A program made the position numbers and the translations under genes. From Aquisalinus luteolus (GTDB lineage: Bacteria > Pseudomonadota > Alphaproteobacteria > Caulobacterales > Parvularculaceae): a stretch of 64,000 nucleotides of DNA. Every line of letters begins with the position of its first letter. The first letter of the stretch is position 1. Below, piece after piece: positions 27,101-36,516 of the stretch. The notes under the pieces are model-generated. The model had not been told where the DNA came from, searched no databases, and was given only the letters and a program-made list of their open reading frames with translations. The stretch spans positions 682,001 through 746,000 of the forward strand of contig NZ_VCJR02000001.1 in the NCBI RefSeq assembly GCF_009712425.2, in the 5' to 3' direction.

Positions 27101-27590
27101 TTTCCTCACACAACTCTCCAAGCTGCTTAGCCGGGTCTCGCTCACCCTTGCGGCTGCCGGCCTTTGTGCGATGACGCTGATCATCACCTGGCAGGTGTTT
27201 GCCCGTTACGTGCTGAACGCCAGTCCGTCCTGGACCGAACAGGCATCGCTCCTCCTCATGATCTGGTTCATCTTTCTCGCGACCGCTGTCGGTATTCGCG
27301 AGAATTTCCATATCCGCATCACCGCCATGGTCGATCCGCTCGGCAGCAAGGCGCGCCGGACGATGGAAATCATCACCCATGTCATCGTCGGCCTGATCGG
27401 CATCGGCATGATCCTCTGGGGCGTCCAGCTGACCGGCTATACCTGGCCGCACAATATCCCGACCCTCGGCATGTCGCGCGGCTTTGCCTATATTCCTGTG
27501 ATCGTCAGTGGCTTGATGATCGCTTTCTTCGCACTCGAACACATATTTGCCGCCATAAAAGGGCAGGAGGTTGAACCACTATGGAACTGA
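27093..27590 (+). CDS. dctQ: TRAP transporter small permease, DctQ family
   Basis: The 165-residue four-helix protein starts at a GTG overlapping the dctP stop region. It has the family segments VFARYVLNASPSWTEQASLLLM and FLATAVGIRENFHI. It joins the large permease to form the sodium-driven TRAP membrane unit. A longer frame upstream is only the overlap with dctP. Its end overlaps the dctM start by ten bases, so dctPQM is translationally coupled. Confidence 0.93.
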   Translation: MPDFLTQLSKLLSRVSLTLAAAGLCAMTLIITWQVFARYVLNASPSWTEQASLLLMIWFIFLATAVGIRENFHIRITAMVDPLGSKARRTMEIITHVIVGLIGIGMILWGVQLTGYTWPHNIPTLGMSRGFAYIPVIVSGLMIAFFALEHIFAAIKGQEVEPLWN

Positions 27591-28867
27591 CACTCCTGCT
27601 TGGCGCACTCCTCATCCTCTTGCTGATGGGCGTGCCGGTGGCGTTTGCGCTTGCCGGGGCGAGCCTGCTGACCTTCATCTACATGGACATCCCGCCCATC
27701 GTCGGCCTGCAGCGCATGGCGGCGGGGATCAACACCTTTGCCCTGATGGCGATACCCTTCTTCGTCTTTGCCGGGGAATTGATGTACAGGGCAGGGATAG
27801 CCCAGAGGCTGGTGAAGGTGGCAGAGGCCATGTTCGGCCGCGCCCAGGGCGGGCTTGGCCAGGTCACCATCGGTGCCTCCATGATGTTCGGTGCCGTCTC
27901 CGGGTCTTCCGTCGCCAGCGTATCCGCCATTGGTTCGGCGCTGATGCCGATGATGCGCGAGCGCGGCTATGACGGCGATTATGCCGTCAACGTCACCGTC
28001 TGTGCGGCGGTGCTCGGCATCCTCATCCCGCCATCGCACAACATGATCATCTATGCCGCAGCAGCCGGTTCCGGCATCTCCATCGGCGAGTTGTTCCTCG
28101 CCGGTATCGTGCCTGGCATCATCGCCGGTGCCATGCTGATGGTCGCTGCATGGCTGGTAGCGAAAAAGCGCGGCTATCCGCGCGGTACGTTCCCGGGGTG
28201 GCGCAATCTCATCATCGGGCTGATCGTCGCGATCCCCGGTCTGATGACCGCCGTCATCATCGTCGTTGGTATTCTCGCGGGCGTCTTCACGCCGACCGAG
28301 AGCTCCGCCGTTGCCGTTGTCTATACGGTTATCATCGCCGGGCTCGTCTACCGCTCAATGGGGTGGAAGGAATTCGCCATGGCCGCGGCAGGTGCTGCCC
28401 GCACCACGGCGATCATCATGTTCATCATCGCCTCCGCCGGTGCCTTTGGCTGGCTGCTGGCGCTGTTGCAGGCGCCGGAAATGCTCGCCGGGCTGATCAC
28501 TGCGGCGTCGGAAAACCCGATCGTCATCTTCCTGATCATCAACCTGATCCTCCTGATCCTCGGCACCTTCATGGACATGGCGCCGCTGATCATCATCATG
28601 ACGCCGATCCTGTTGCCCATTGCCGAGAAGGCGGGCATGGACCCGACTCAGTTCGGCATGGTGCTGCTCCTGAACCTGTCGATAGGTCTCGTCACGCCGC
28701 CGGTCGGCTCGGTGCTGTTCCTCGGCTCGGCTATCGGCAAGGTGAAGGTGGAGGAGACAGTGCGCTCGATCTGGCCGTTCTACCTGGCGCTTCTTGCCGC
28801 GCTGATGCTCGTGACCTTCGTGCCGTTCCTGTCCATGGGCCTGCCGAACCTGATGAGCGGAAACTGA
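27581..28867 (+). CDS. dctM: TRAP transporter large permease, DctM family
   Basis: The 428-residue polytopic protein carries DctM features: LLLMGVPVAFALAGASLLTF at the N-terminus, MFGAVSGSSVASVSAIGS near residue 105, PPSHNMIIYA near residue 150, and GTFMDMAPLIIIMTPILLPI near residue 330. It is the transport channel, with about 12 segments, importing the substrate delivered by DctP with sodium. It ends the dctPQM operon. Substrate inferred from context is a hexuronate. Confidence 0.95.
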   Translation: MELTLLLGALLILLLMGVPVAFALAGASLLTFIYMDIPPIVGLQRMAAGINTFALMAIPFFVFAGELMYRAGIAQRLVKVAEAMFGRAQGGLGQVTIGASMMFGAVSGSSVASVSAIGSALMPMMRERGYDGDYAVNVTVCAAVLGILIPPSHNMIIYAAAAGSGISIGELFLAGIVPGIIAGAMLMVAAWLVAKKRGYPRGTFPGWRNLIIGLIVAIPGLMTAVIIVVGILAGVFTPTESSAVAVVYTVIIAGLVYRSMGWKEFAMAAAGAARTTAIIMFIIASAGAFGWLLALLQAPEMLAGLITAASENPIVIFLIINLILLILGTFMDMAPLIIIMTPILLPIAEKAGMDPTQFGMVLLLNLSIGLVTPPVGSVLFLGSAIGKVKVEETVRSIWPFYLALLAALMLVTFVPFLSMGLPNLMSGN

Positions 28868-28922
28868 CGAAACCATCACTGTGCAATGGCTTCTCACAGG
28901 GCTTCTTTAAGCCACTGTAACT

Positions 28923-29681
28923 ATGCGCCCGGGCGGGAGCATGTTAGTCAACCGGCAGTTGGGTAACGCGTGCCGGAGTTTTGTCTTGGATATTTATAAT
29001 CAGCACCCTGATTTTAAATGTCATGTCAGTTCCGTCGGGTCCGAAGGCGAGCCTGTTGTCGTTGTCGATAACTTCCTGGAAGACTCAGACGCGCTGGTCG
29101 AATCTGCGGAGCGGCTGGAGGACTGGCCGATCCGCTCACCCTTTTATCCCGGGGTGCGGGCCCCTGCCGGCGAAAAATACAGACAGACGGTCAAACAGAT
29201 TCTCGGCCCGGTGATATACGATGTCTTTGGCAGACACAAAGAGCCGGAAGTGGAGCAGTGTGCCTATTCGCTGGTCACGACCCCTCCCGACCAACTCGTG
29301 CCGTTCCAGCGCATGCCGCATTATGACGGCACATACCCGAACTCGATCGCCGTGCTGCATTACATCGCGCGCAACGAGGCGGGAGGCACCGGTTTCTTCC
29401 GGCATGTGCAGACAGGGTTTGAAACTGTCACCTCTCGGCGCGCGCCATCCTATCGCGGTACTGTCGAGGCACAGGTTCGCCACTACGGGCCACCGCCGCA
29501 GGAATACATGAAGCAGAGCAACCCCTTTTTCGAGCGTATCGCCGGCTGGGATGGCATCTTCAATCGTGTCCTGATGTATCGGGGCAATACGCTTCACTCC
29601 GGACTGATCCCCGACTGGTTCAGGTTCCCTCAAAATCCGCGCAAGGGCCGCCTGACCATGAACGCGCTGGTGACGGTCTGA
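28923..29681 (+). CDS. DUF6445 family protein with HxD...H pattern
   Basis: This 252-residue protein has the DUF6445 pattern. The central part reads PHYDGTYPNSIAVLHYIA and GGTGFFRHVQTGFETV, and the end MYRGNTLHSGLIPDWFRF. H133, D135 and H225 are placed like the iron ligands (HxD...H) of 2-oxoglutarate/Fe(II) oxygenases, though activity is not shown for the family. Relatives are common beside TonB receptors and flavin-dependent tryptophan-halogenase-like genes in polysaccharide loci, but none is present here. The ATG at 28941 is an alternative start. It lies 55 bp after dctM. No signal peptide, so cytoplasmic. Confidence 0.8.
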   Translation: MRPGGSMLVNRQLGNACRSFVLDIYNQHPDFKCHVSSVGSEGEPVVVVDNFLEDSDALVESAERLEDWPIRSPFYPGVRAPAGEKYRQTVKQILGPVIYDVFGRHKEPEVEQCAYSLVTTPPDQLVPFQRMPHYDGTYPNSIAVLHYIARNEAGGTGFFRHVQTGFETVTSRRAPSYRGTVEAQVRHYGPPPQEYMKQSNPFFERIAGWDGIFNRVLMYRGNTLHSGLIPDWFRFPQNPRKGRLTMNALVTV

Positions 29682-29834
29682 TATACACCAGTCGCCTGTA
29701 GCCAATTTGCTCGTCACACCTGTCGCGGGTCATGCCTGCTGCACCCGCAGAGTTTTCTGTTGCTTGACGCTCCCGGCCTGTGATCTTATCCCAAACTGTT
29801 GTTGATCTTGGCGGCTTAAGTGCCGTATCGTGGC

Positions 29835-29848
29835 TGTTAGCCCTAACA
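29835..29848 (+). promoter_or_regulatory. LacI-type operator candidate upstream of sugar porter gene
   Basis: TGTTAGCCCTAACA has perfect 6-bp arms around CC and lies 87 bp before the porter start. It has the same half-site form as those at 23708 and 37775. Confidence 0.66.
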
Positions 29849-29934
29849 ATAAGAAGACAAGCCAAGGGTAGACAACAAACAGGGTGCCATGTTTGCCAGA
29901 GTAGGGCAGTGGCCAGTATCGAAGGGATGGAACA

Positions 29935-31353
29935 TTGTCAGAAACAACCGCAGACGCTCCGAAGAGCGAGGGCAGCTTTGCCTACGTTCTTCTCATCAGT
30001 ATCGTCGCCACGATCGGCGGCTTTCTCTTCGGCTTCGACTCCGGCGTCATTAACGGCACCGTAGACGGGCTGCAATCCGCATTTAACTCCGACAGCGCAG
30101 GCACGGGCTTCAACGTCGCTTCCATGCTGCTCGGCTGCGCCGGCGGTGCCGCGCTTGCCGGTACGCTGTCAGATGCTTTCGGTCGCCGCACGATGATGAT
30201 CGTCGCCGCCGTTTTCTTCATTGTCTCCGCATGGGGCTCGGGTGTTGCCAACGGCTCCATCGAGTTCATCATCTATCGCGTACTCGGCGGTTTCGCCGTC
30301 GGTGCCGCATCGGTCATGTCGCCGGCCTATATCTCCGAGGTCGCGCCCGCCAAGTATCGAGGTCGCCTGTCTTCGATCCAGCAGGTCGCGATCATCACCG
30401 GCCTGTTCATGGCTTTCGTCAGCAACTACCTCGTCGCCGGTGCCGCCGGTGCCTCGACCAATGAATGGCTGATGGGCTTCGAAGCGTGGCGCTGGATGTT
30501 CTGGATGGAACTGATCCCGGCCTTCATCTTCTTCTTTGCTCTCCTGCTGATCCCGGAAAGCCCGCGCTATCTTGTTGCCAATGGCAAGGTCGAGAAAGCC
30601 CGCGGTGTTCTGGAGAAACTCTCCGGCGCGATCCGTGCCAAGACGAAAGTCACCGAGATCAAGGAATCGCTTGCCTCGGACCACAAGCCGAGCCTCGGCG
30701 ACGTGTTCGGCGGGACGGTGTTCAAGCCCATCGTCTGGGTCGGTATCGGCCTTGCCGTGTTCCAGCAGCTCGTCGGCATCAACGTCGTGTTCTATTACGG
30801 CGCCGTGCTGTGGCAGGCTGTCGGTTTCTCGGAAGCTGACGCGCTTCTCATCAACGTCATCTCCGGCGCCGTCTCCATCGGTGCTGTCATCGTGGCGCTG
30901 GTGCTGATCGATGCCATCGGCCGCAAGCCGCTCTTGTGGTTCGGCTCCATGGGCATGACCGTTACGCTCGGCCTTCTCGTCTGGTGTTTCTCCCAGGCGT
31001 CTCTGGTCGACGGCTCGGTCCGCATGCCGGAAGATGTCGGTCGTACCGCGCTCATTTCCGCGAACGCCTATGTGTTCTTCTTCAACATGTCATGGGGCCC
31101 GGTCATGTGGGTTGCCCTTGGCGAGATGTTCCCGAACCAGATCCGTGGTTCCGGTCTCGCAGTCGCCGGGTTCTTCCAGTGGATCTCGAACTTCGCGATC
31201 ACGCTGACCTTCCCGATGATGCTGGCAACGGCATGGATCGGCCTGTCGGGCGCCTACGCGTTCTACGCAGTCTGCGCGCTGATCTCGGTCTTCTTCGTCT
31301 TCTGGGCGGTCAAGGAGACGAAAGGCAAGGAACTGGAAGAGATGCAGGGCTAG
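29935..31353 (+). CDS. Sugar porter MFS transporter, likely xylose:H+ symporter
   Basis: This 472-residue major-facilitator protein has sugar-porter signatures: GFLFGFDSGVINGTV in helix 1, DAFGRR in the 2-3 loop, RVLGGFAVGAASVMSPAYISEV, LLIPESPRYLV, and QQLVGINVVFYYGAVLW in helix 7, with VKETKGKELEEM at the end. It starts at TTG 29935; no ATG is available before helix 1. Its place between the xylan genes and its XylE-like sequence support xylose uptake with protons at the inner membrane. An operator-like palindrome stands 87 bp upstream and a strong terminator follows. Confidence 0.93.
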   Translation: MSETTADAPKSEGSFAYVLLISIVATIGGFLFGFDSGVINGTVDGLQSAFNSDSAGTGFNVASMLLGCAGGAALAGTLSDAFGRRTMMIVAAVFFIVSAWGSGVANGSIEFIIYRVLGGFAVGAASVMSPAYISEVAPAKYRGRLSSIQQVAIITGLFMAFVSNYLVAGAAGASTNEWLMGFEAWRWMFWMELIPAFIFFFALLLIPESPRYLVANGKVEKARGVLEKLSGAIRAKTKVTEIKESLASDHKPSLGDVFGGTVFKPIVWVGIGLAVFQQLVGINVVFYYGAVLWQAVGFSEADALLINVISGAVSIGAVIVALVLIDAIGRKPLLWFGSMGMTVTLGLLVWCFSQASLVDGSVRMPEDVGRTALISANAYVFFFNMSWGPVMWVALGEMFPNQIRGSGLAVAGFFQWISNFAITLTFPMMLATAWIGLSGAYAFYAVCALISVFFVFWAVKETKGKELEEMQG

Positions 31354-31377
31354 CCCTCTTCTCACAGATCATTATCG

Positions 31378-31408
31378 AAAGGCCGCCTTGTGAAGGGCGG
31401 CCTTTTTT
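31378..31408 (+). terminator. Terminator after the sugar porter gene
   Basis: A 10-bp stem (aaaggccgcc / ggcggccttt) with an 8-nt loop ends in six T, 24 bp after the porter stop. Confidence 0.9.
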
Positions 31409-31447
31409 CATTAGAGTGCGGAAAAACATATCAGGGCAGGAGCGGTC

Positions 31448-32443
31448 ATGACCCACATTTCGAGAAGGACGATCCTCCAGCTGATGGCGGCAATGCCCAT
31501 GCTTGGCGCCTGCGGGGCAGGGCCATCGGACCTGCGCTCCATCCCCGTCATTTTCGACACTGATATTGGCGGCGATGTCGATGACACGTGGGCGCTTTAT
31601 TACCTGCTGCGCTGCCCGCAGCTCGACCTGAAGCTCGTTGCGACAGAGGGCAGCGCGACGCCATACCGTGCACGGCTGACGGCGAAACTGCTCCAGCTTG
31701 CCGGGCGCACCGACGTACCCGTCAGTCTCGGGCCGAACCGCGACGACTGGGACGGTCCGCAATCGGAATGGATCGGCGATTATCAGCTCACCGACTATCC
31801 AGGCGCGATCCTCGAGGATGGCGTCGCAGCAATTCTCGCGGCCATCGAAAGCTCGGAAGAGCCGGTGACTGTACTCTCCGTCGGGCCCGCGCCCGTCCTG
31901 GCTGAGGCGATCCGTCAGCGCCCTGAAGTCTTCCGTAATGCCCGGCTGATCGGGATGTTCGGTTCCATCGATGTCGGTTATGGCGGGGCTGGGGAGCCGG
32001 TCGCCGAATATAATGTCGTTGCCGATCCCGGAGCCCTGCGCACGCTCCTGTCTGCGCCATGGCGGGACATCCTGCTGACGCCGCTCGATACATGCGGGCT
32101 GATCGTGCTCGACGGCGAGGACTATCAGCGCGTCTACCGCAGCGCCGATCCGCTCGCGCGCGCGACCATCGAGAATTACGAGACATGGCTGCCCAATGTC
32201 GACTGGATGCCGGAAGGATATGACCCCTCACAGGTCAGCAGCACGTTGTTCGACGTCCTCGCAGTGGAGCTTGCCTATAATGACAGCCATGTCGAGATCG
32301 AGACCCTGCCCATCACCGTGACCGACGAGGGGATGACGCTCGTCGATGAGGAAGCTGGTACAGCTGTGCGCTGCGCCATGGCATGGCGAGACCTTGAAGG
32401 GTTCGAACAGAAGATCGCCCGCCTGCTGACGAAAGAAGCCTAG
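31448..32443 (+). CDS. Exported nucleoside hydrolase-like lipoprotein
   Basis: The 331-residue protein belongs to the inosine-uridine nucleoside hydrolase superfamily, which cleaves N-ribosidic bonds. The calcium-binding DTDIGGDVDD is at residues 37-46. The N-terminus has a twin-arginine SRRT and a lipobox LGAC (Cys22), so it is exported and lipid-anchored, unlike classical cytoplasmic members. It lies between the sugar porter and the xylose regulator; the substrate could be a nucleoside or another pentoside, and the context does not settle it. It is convergent with the LacI gene, with 15 bases between the stops. Confidence 0.88.
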   Translation: MTHISRRTILQLMAAMPMLGACGAGPSDLRSIPVIFDTDIGGDVDDTWALYYLLRCPQLDLKLVATEGSATPYRARLTAKLLQLAGRTDVPVSLGPNRDDWDGPQSEWIGDYQLTDYPGAILEDGVAAILAAIESSEEPVTVLSVGPAPVLAEAIRQRPEVFRNARLIGMFGSIDVGYGGAGEPVAEYNVVADPGALRTLLSAPWRDILLTPLDTCGLIVLDGEDYQRVYRSADPLARATIENYETWLPNVDWMPEGYDPSQVSSTLFDVLAVELAYNDSHVEIETLPITVTDEGMTLVDEEAGTAVRCAMAWRDLEGFEQKIARLLTKEA

Positions 32444-32458
32444 CCGGTCCGGACCGCG

Positions 32459-33532
32459 TCAGCCTTTCTTCGGCACACCGACCGTGTCGCGTTCGATAAT
32501 GGCGAAATCCAGCACCAGGTGATCGTGCCCGTCTGAAGACTGTTTTGCGCCATTGCCGTTGGAGCCTGCAACGCTTTCCGACAGCATGGTCACGGCAGAT
32601 TGCGCCATGTCTGCGATCGGCTGGCGGATCGTCGTCAGCTGCGGCCATATCGCGGTTGCGATCGGCGTGTCGTCAAATCCGACGACGGAAAGATCCTGCG
32701 GAATTTTCAGCCCGCGCTGGTGAGCCATGGCGATAACGCCTGCGGCCATGTCGTCGTTACTGGCAAAGATCGCGGTTGGCGGCGTAGCCTGGCCCAGGAT
32801 TTTTTCGGCCGCCTGCATGCCGGAGCGATAGGTAAACGCGCCCTGGATCACATCATCCCTGGCGATCTCCAGCCCGTGGGATTTCATCGCAGCCAGATAG
32901 CCTTCATGGCGGCGATAGGTCGATGACTGGTCCGGCTTGCCGAGAATGAAACCGATACGGGTGTGGCCCTTCTCGATCAGGTAATTGGTCATCATCTCTG
33001 CCGCCTGTCGGTCATTGATGAGGACGCTGGCATTTTCCGGCGCATTGTCGCCGGGCGAGACGAGTACGAACGGCGCCGCGATATTGCGCAGGGCCTGGAT
33101 GAAGGACGGGTTCTCGCTCAGGGGTGGTGTCACGATCATGCCGTCGAGGCCGATATTGCGCAGGTGGCGTTCGAACTCCTCCACGCTCGTATCCTCGCCA
33201 ATGACCATGTCTTCCAGCACCAGGTGGTGCGTCAGTTCACGGCACTTGTTGAGCGCGCCGACGAGGAACTCGCTGAGATAACTGCCGGACGGGTTGGCGT
33301 GCACGAGACCGATGAAGATGGAATTGCCGCCGGCAAGCCCGCGGGCAAGCATGTTCGGGCGATAGTTCAGCTCGCGCATTGCCTCTTCGACACGGGCGCG
33401 GGTTTCGTCTTTTACCACGCTCTGCTTGTTCAGCACCCGGGAGACCGTCATCAGCGAGACGCCAGCGCGTTCGGCCACTTCCTTGATCGTGACGGACTGG
33501 CGCTTGTTCATGCGGATCTGTGACTGGCTCAT
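32459..33532 (-). CDS. LacI-family transcriptional regulator (second), candidate xylose regulator
   Basis: The 357-residue protein has the HTH VTIKEVAERAGVSLMTVSRVLN near residues 13-34, hinge YRPNMLARGLAGG, and a sugar-binding domain. The ATG at 33532 is chosen; a TTG at 33562 is open but lacks support, and an ATG at 33511 is possible. It lies between the porter group and xylB-xylA, whose flanks carry operator-like sites (23708, 29835, 37775). By analogy with the XylR repressor of Caulobacter it is likely to repress xylan and xylose genes without inducer. Which palindrome it binds is inference. Confidence 0.93.
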   Translation of the reverse strand: MSQSQIRMNKRQSVTIKEVAERAGVSLMTVSRVLNKQSVVKDETRARVEEAMRELNYRPNMLARGLAGGNSIFIGLVHANPSGSYLSEFLVGALNKCRELTHHLVLEDMVIGEDTSVEEFERHLRNIGLDGMIVTPPLSENPSFIQALRNIAAPFVLVSPGDNAPENASVLINDRQAAEMMTNYLIEKGHTRIGFILGKPDQSSTYRRHEGYLAAMKSHGLEIARDDVIQGAFTYRSGMQAAEKILGQATPPTAIFASNDDMAAGVIAMAHQRGLKIPQDLSVVGFDDTPIATAIWPQLTTIRQPIADMAQSAVTMLSESVAGSNGNGAKQSSDGHDHLVLDFAIIERDTVGVPKKG

Positions 33533-33646
33533 TTTATTGTCGTTTCTTGTCCCTGCTTGCAAAGCCTATAGCGTACTGAATGCCGAGTCGACAACTCTAT
33601 GCCCCCGATGGCAATTCATGGGCAACCCGGCTGGCGGCTGGATACA

Positions 33647-33677
33647 GAAAAGCCCGCCGCGGAGGTGCGGCGGGCCT
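33647..33677 (-). terminator. Terminator after xylA (minus strand)
   Basis: Read on the minus strand, a 9-bp stem (gcccgccgc / gcggcgggc) with a 6-nt loop ends in four T, 27 bp after the xylA stop. Confidence 0.85.
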
Positions 33678-33703
33678 GTATTTCGGGTGCTGGTGTCATC
33701 TGC

Positions 33704-35017
33704 CTAGACGAACTGGTTCAGCAGGCCTTCCATATATTCCTGACGGCCGGATTTCGGCTTCGGATCGAGGCCTTCCTTCACGGCACGGTCGGCAATCTCG
33801 TCGAGAGAGCCCTGTTTCAGCAGCCACTGGCCAAACTCGCCATCCCAGCCGGCATAGCGCTCGGTGACGAAGTCCGGCATGCGGCCGTCTTCCATGATGT
33901 CGACGGCACACAACAGGCCGCGGGCCAGCGCGTCGAGGCCGGAAATGTGACCATAGAACAGGTCTTCGGCGTCGATCGACTGGCGGCGCACTTTAGAGTC
34001 GAAATTGAAGCCGCCGGTCTCGAACCCGCCATTCTTGACGATGTGATACATGGTCTTGGTGATTTCCATGTTCTCCATCCAGAACTGGTCGGTGTCCCAA
34101 CCGTTCTGTGGGTCGCCGCGGTTGGCGTCGATGGAGCCGAAAATGCCGAGCGCGAAGGCGGTGGCGACTTCATGCTCCATGGAATTGCCGGCGAGCGTCG
34201 CGTGGTTGGTCTCGATATTGACCTTCACGTCATTTTCCAGGCCGTACTTTTTCAGGAAGCCGTACACGGTCGCCGTGTCGCGGTCATACTGGTGCTTGGT
34301 CGGCTCATGCGGCTTCGGCTCGATCAGGATCGGGCCGGACAGGCCGATCTTGTGCTTGTAGTCGACGGCGAGGGAAACCATGCGGCCGAGCTGGTCCATT
34401 TCGCGCTTCAGGTCGGTGTTGAGGATCGAGTCATAACCCTCACGGCCGCCCCACATGACGTAGTTCTCGCCGTTCAGGCGCTTGGTCGCGTCCATCGCCT
34501 GACGGATCTGGGTCGCCGCGAACGCGAACACTTCCGGGTCCGGATTGGTCGAGGCGCCGGCCATGAAGCGCGGATGGGAGAAGACGTTCGCCGTACCCCA
34601 CAGCAGTTTTACGCCGGTTTCGCCCATCTTTTCTTCGACCTTGTCGAGGATCGCGGCAAAATTGTTCGTGTGCTCCTTGATGTCAGCGGCCGGGGCCATG
34701 ATGTCGATATCGTGGAAGCAGAAATAGGGCGTACCCAGCTTGGTGAAGAAGTCGAACGCGACGTCCAGCTTGGCTTCGGCCATTTCCTGGCCGTCAAGCT
34801 TGTGCCACGGGCGGTTGAACGTGCCGCCGCCGAAGACGTCGAAACCGTCCCAGCAGAAGGTGTGCCAGTAGCAGATCGCCGGGCGCAGCCAGTCTTCCAT
34901 CCGCTTGCCCATGACCATCTGGTCCTTGTCGTAATAACGATAGGCGAGGGGGTTCTTGGACTCCGGGCCTTCATATTTGATCGGGTCGATCTTGGCGAAA
35001 AATTCCGAACTGCTCAT
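33704..35017 (-). CDS. xylA: Xylose isomerase
   Basis: The 437-residue TIM-barrel enzyme converts D-xylose to D-xylulose in the cytoplasm. It has the class II N-terminus ([19 protein letters not shown]), the active-site segments [15 protein letters not shown] and [11 protein letters not shown], and metal-ligand region [15 protein letters not shown] followed by [12 protein letters not shown]. Length and sequence match the group II enzymes of proteobacteria. Its start overlaps the stop of xylB by one base, so it is the second gene of an xylB-xylA unit that may begin with the xylanase gene. Confidence 0.98.
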   Translation of the reverse strand: MSSSEFFAKIDPIKYEGPESKNPLAYRYYDKDQMVMGKRMEDWLRPAICYWHTFCWDGFDVFGGGTFNRPWHKLDGQEMAEAKLDVAFDFFTKLGTPYFCFHDIDIMAPAADIKEHTNNFAAILDKVEEKMGETGVKLLWGTANVFSHPRFMAGASTNPDPEVFAFAATQIRQAMDATKRLNGENYVMWGGREGYDSILNTDLKREMDQLGRMVSLAVDYKHKIGLSGPILIEPKPHEPTKHQYDRDTATVYGFLKKYGLENDVKVNIETNHATLAGNSMEHEVATAFALGIFGSIDANRGDPQNGWDTDQFWMENMEITKTMYHIVKNGGFETGGFNFDSKVRRQSIDAEDLFYGHISGLDALARGLLCAVDIMEDGRMPDFVTERYAGWDGEFGQWLLKQGSLDEIADRAVKEGLDPKPKSGRQEYMEGLLNQFV

Positions 35018-36477
35018 TACTGGTCTCCTTGTGGAAATACTGACTTCAAGTTCTTGTACAGGGTGCCGAAACGCTCCCGCTTGGCGGCGAGGGCGTCGAT
35101 ATCGGCCTGTTTCGGTTCAATGGTTTCGCGCACCGGCGGCGGAGCGCAGACCGTTGCCGGGTCGGCATCGGAAATGCTCAGCTGGGCCAGCTTGGCGGCG
35201 CCATAGGCCGGGCCGACCTCCGCATCGCGGCGATAGACGAGCGGCGTTTCCAGCGCTGCCGACAGGATGCGGCCCCAATAGGCAGAGCGCGATCCACCGC
35301 CGATGACGGTAACCTCGTTCAGCGTGCCACCACCTTCGACGAGGGCATCGAGCCCGTCGCGGAAGGCAAAGGCAACGCCTTCCATCACCGCCTGCCCGAC
35401 GGTTGCCGGATCTGTGTCATGGTTCAGGCCGAACAGCACGCCGCGGGCATACGGATCATTATGGGGCGTGCGCTCGCCCGACAGATAGGGCAGGAAGATT
35501 TCCGGCCCGTCGAGGCGGTCCTTCGCGGCGGCCTTGGCGATGATCTCGCCTGCATCGTGTGTGCCGGTCATCCGTGCCGCCCAGTCGACGCAGCTCGCTG
35601 CAGACAACATCACCGTCATCTGGTGCCAGGCATTGGGAAGGGCATGGCAGAAAGCATGCACAGCCCGTTCCGGGTTCGGCAGGAAGGCTTCGCCCGCAAG
35701 GAACAGCACGCCAGAGGTGCCAAGTGACAGGAAGGCCTGACCGGGTTCCGTCACGCCGACACCGACGGCACCGGCAGCATTGTCGCCGCCGCCGCCTGCA
35801 ACAGGCACGGCATCCATGCCCCAGTCTTTTGCGACTGATGCTTTCAGCGTGCCGGTAACCTCCGAGCCTTCGAACAGCTCGGGCATGTGGCTTTCATCGA
35901 GGCCGGTCGCGGCCAGCATTTCCGGCGACCATTTGCGCTTGGCGACATCCAGCCACAGCGTGCCGGCGGAATCCGACATGTCGCTGGCATAGGTGCCGGT
36001 CATCAGCAGGCGGACATAGTCCTTCGGCAGCAGCACCTTGGCTGTCTTGGCGAAGACTTCAGGTTCGTATTTCTTCACCCACACCAGCTTCGGCGCTGTA
36101 AAGCCCGGCATGGCGAGGTTGCCCGTAATCTCGCGCGATTTCGGCTCGGCTGCTTCCAGCTCCGCGCATTCGGCGGCGCAGCGGCCGTCATTCCACAGGA
36201 TCGCCGGGCGCAGCGGCTTGTCCTCGGCATCGAGGATGGTTGCGCCATGCATCTGGCCGGACAGGCCGATTGCCTCGACAGCCTTGCGCCGGTCTGGCGA
36301 CAATTCCAGTACAGCCTTGTTGGTCGCCGACCACCAGTCCGCCGGGTTCTGCTCAGACCATAGCGGCTTCGGCCGCGAGATGGGCAGGGGCGCAGTCGCT
36401 TGTTCGATCACGTCGCCATCGGCGTTAGTGATCACGGCCTTCACGCTGGACGTGCCGATATCAATACCTAGAAACAT
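35017..36477 (-). CDS. xylB: Xylulokinase
   Basis: The 486-residue FGGY-family kinase phosphorylates xylulose to xylulose 5-phosphate for the pentose phosphate pathway. It shows the phosphate motif [13 protein letters not shown] at the N-terminus, the catalytic region [13 protein letters not shown] near residue 75, and the FGGY second-signature region with [14 protein letters not shown] near residue 395. It is 39 bp downstream of the GH10 xylanase gene on the same strand and overlaps xylA by one base. Likely one transcript from the divergent promoter region at 37.7 kb. Confidence 0.97.
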   Translation of the reverse strand: MFLGIDIGTSSVKAVITNADGDVIEQATAPLPISRPKPLWSEQNPADWWSATNKAVLELSPDRRKAVEAIGLSGQMHGATILDAEDKPLRPAILWNDGRCAAECAELEAAEPKSREITGNLAMPGFTAPKLVWVKKYEPEVFAKTAKVLLPKDYVRLLMTGTYASDMSDSAGTLWLDVAKRKWSPEMLAATGLDESHMPELFEGSEVTGTLKASVAKDWGMDAVPVAGGGGDNAAGAVGVGVTEPGQAFLSLGTSGVLFLAGEAFLPNPERAVHAFCHALPNAWHQMTVMLSAASCVDWAARMTGTHDAGEIIAKAAAKDRLDGPEIFLPYLSGERTPHNDPYARGVLFGLNHDTDPATVGQAVMEGVAFAFRDGLDALVEGGGTLNEVTVIGGGSRSAYWGRILSAALETPLVYRRDAEVGPAYGAAKLAQLSISDADPATVCAPPPVRETIEPKQADIDALAAKRERFGTLYKNLKSVFPQGDQ

Positions 36478-36516
36478 TCAAATCCAATCCGTTCTTTCCT
36501 GCCCTGAAGTTCCGTC

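Noticed and set aside
33599-35206. Long open frame opposite xylA (535 codons, plus strand)
   Set aside because: It mirrors xylose isomerase; xylA has all catalytic segments while this product has none.
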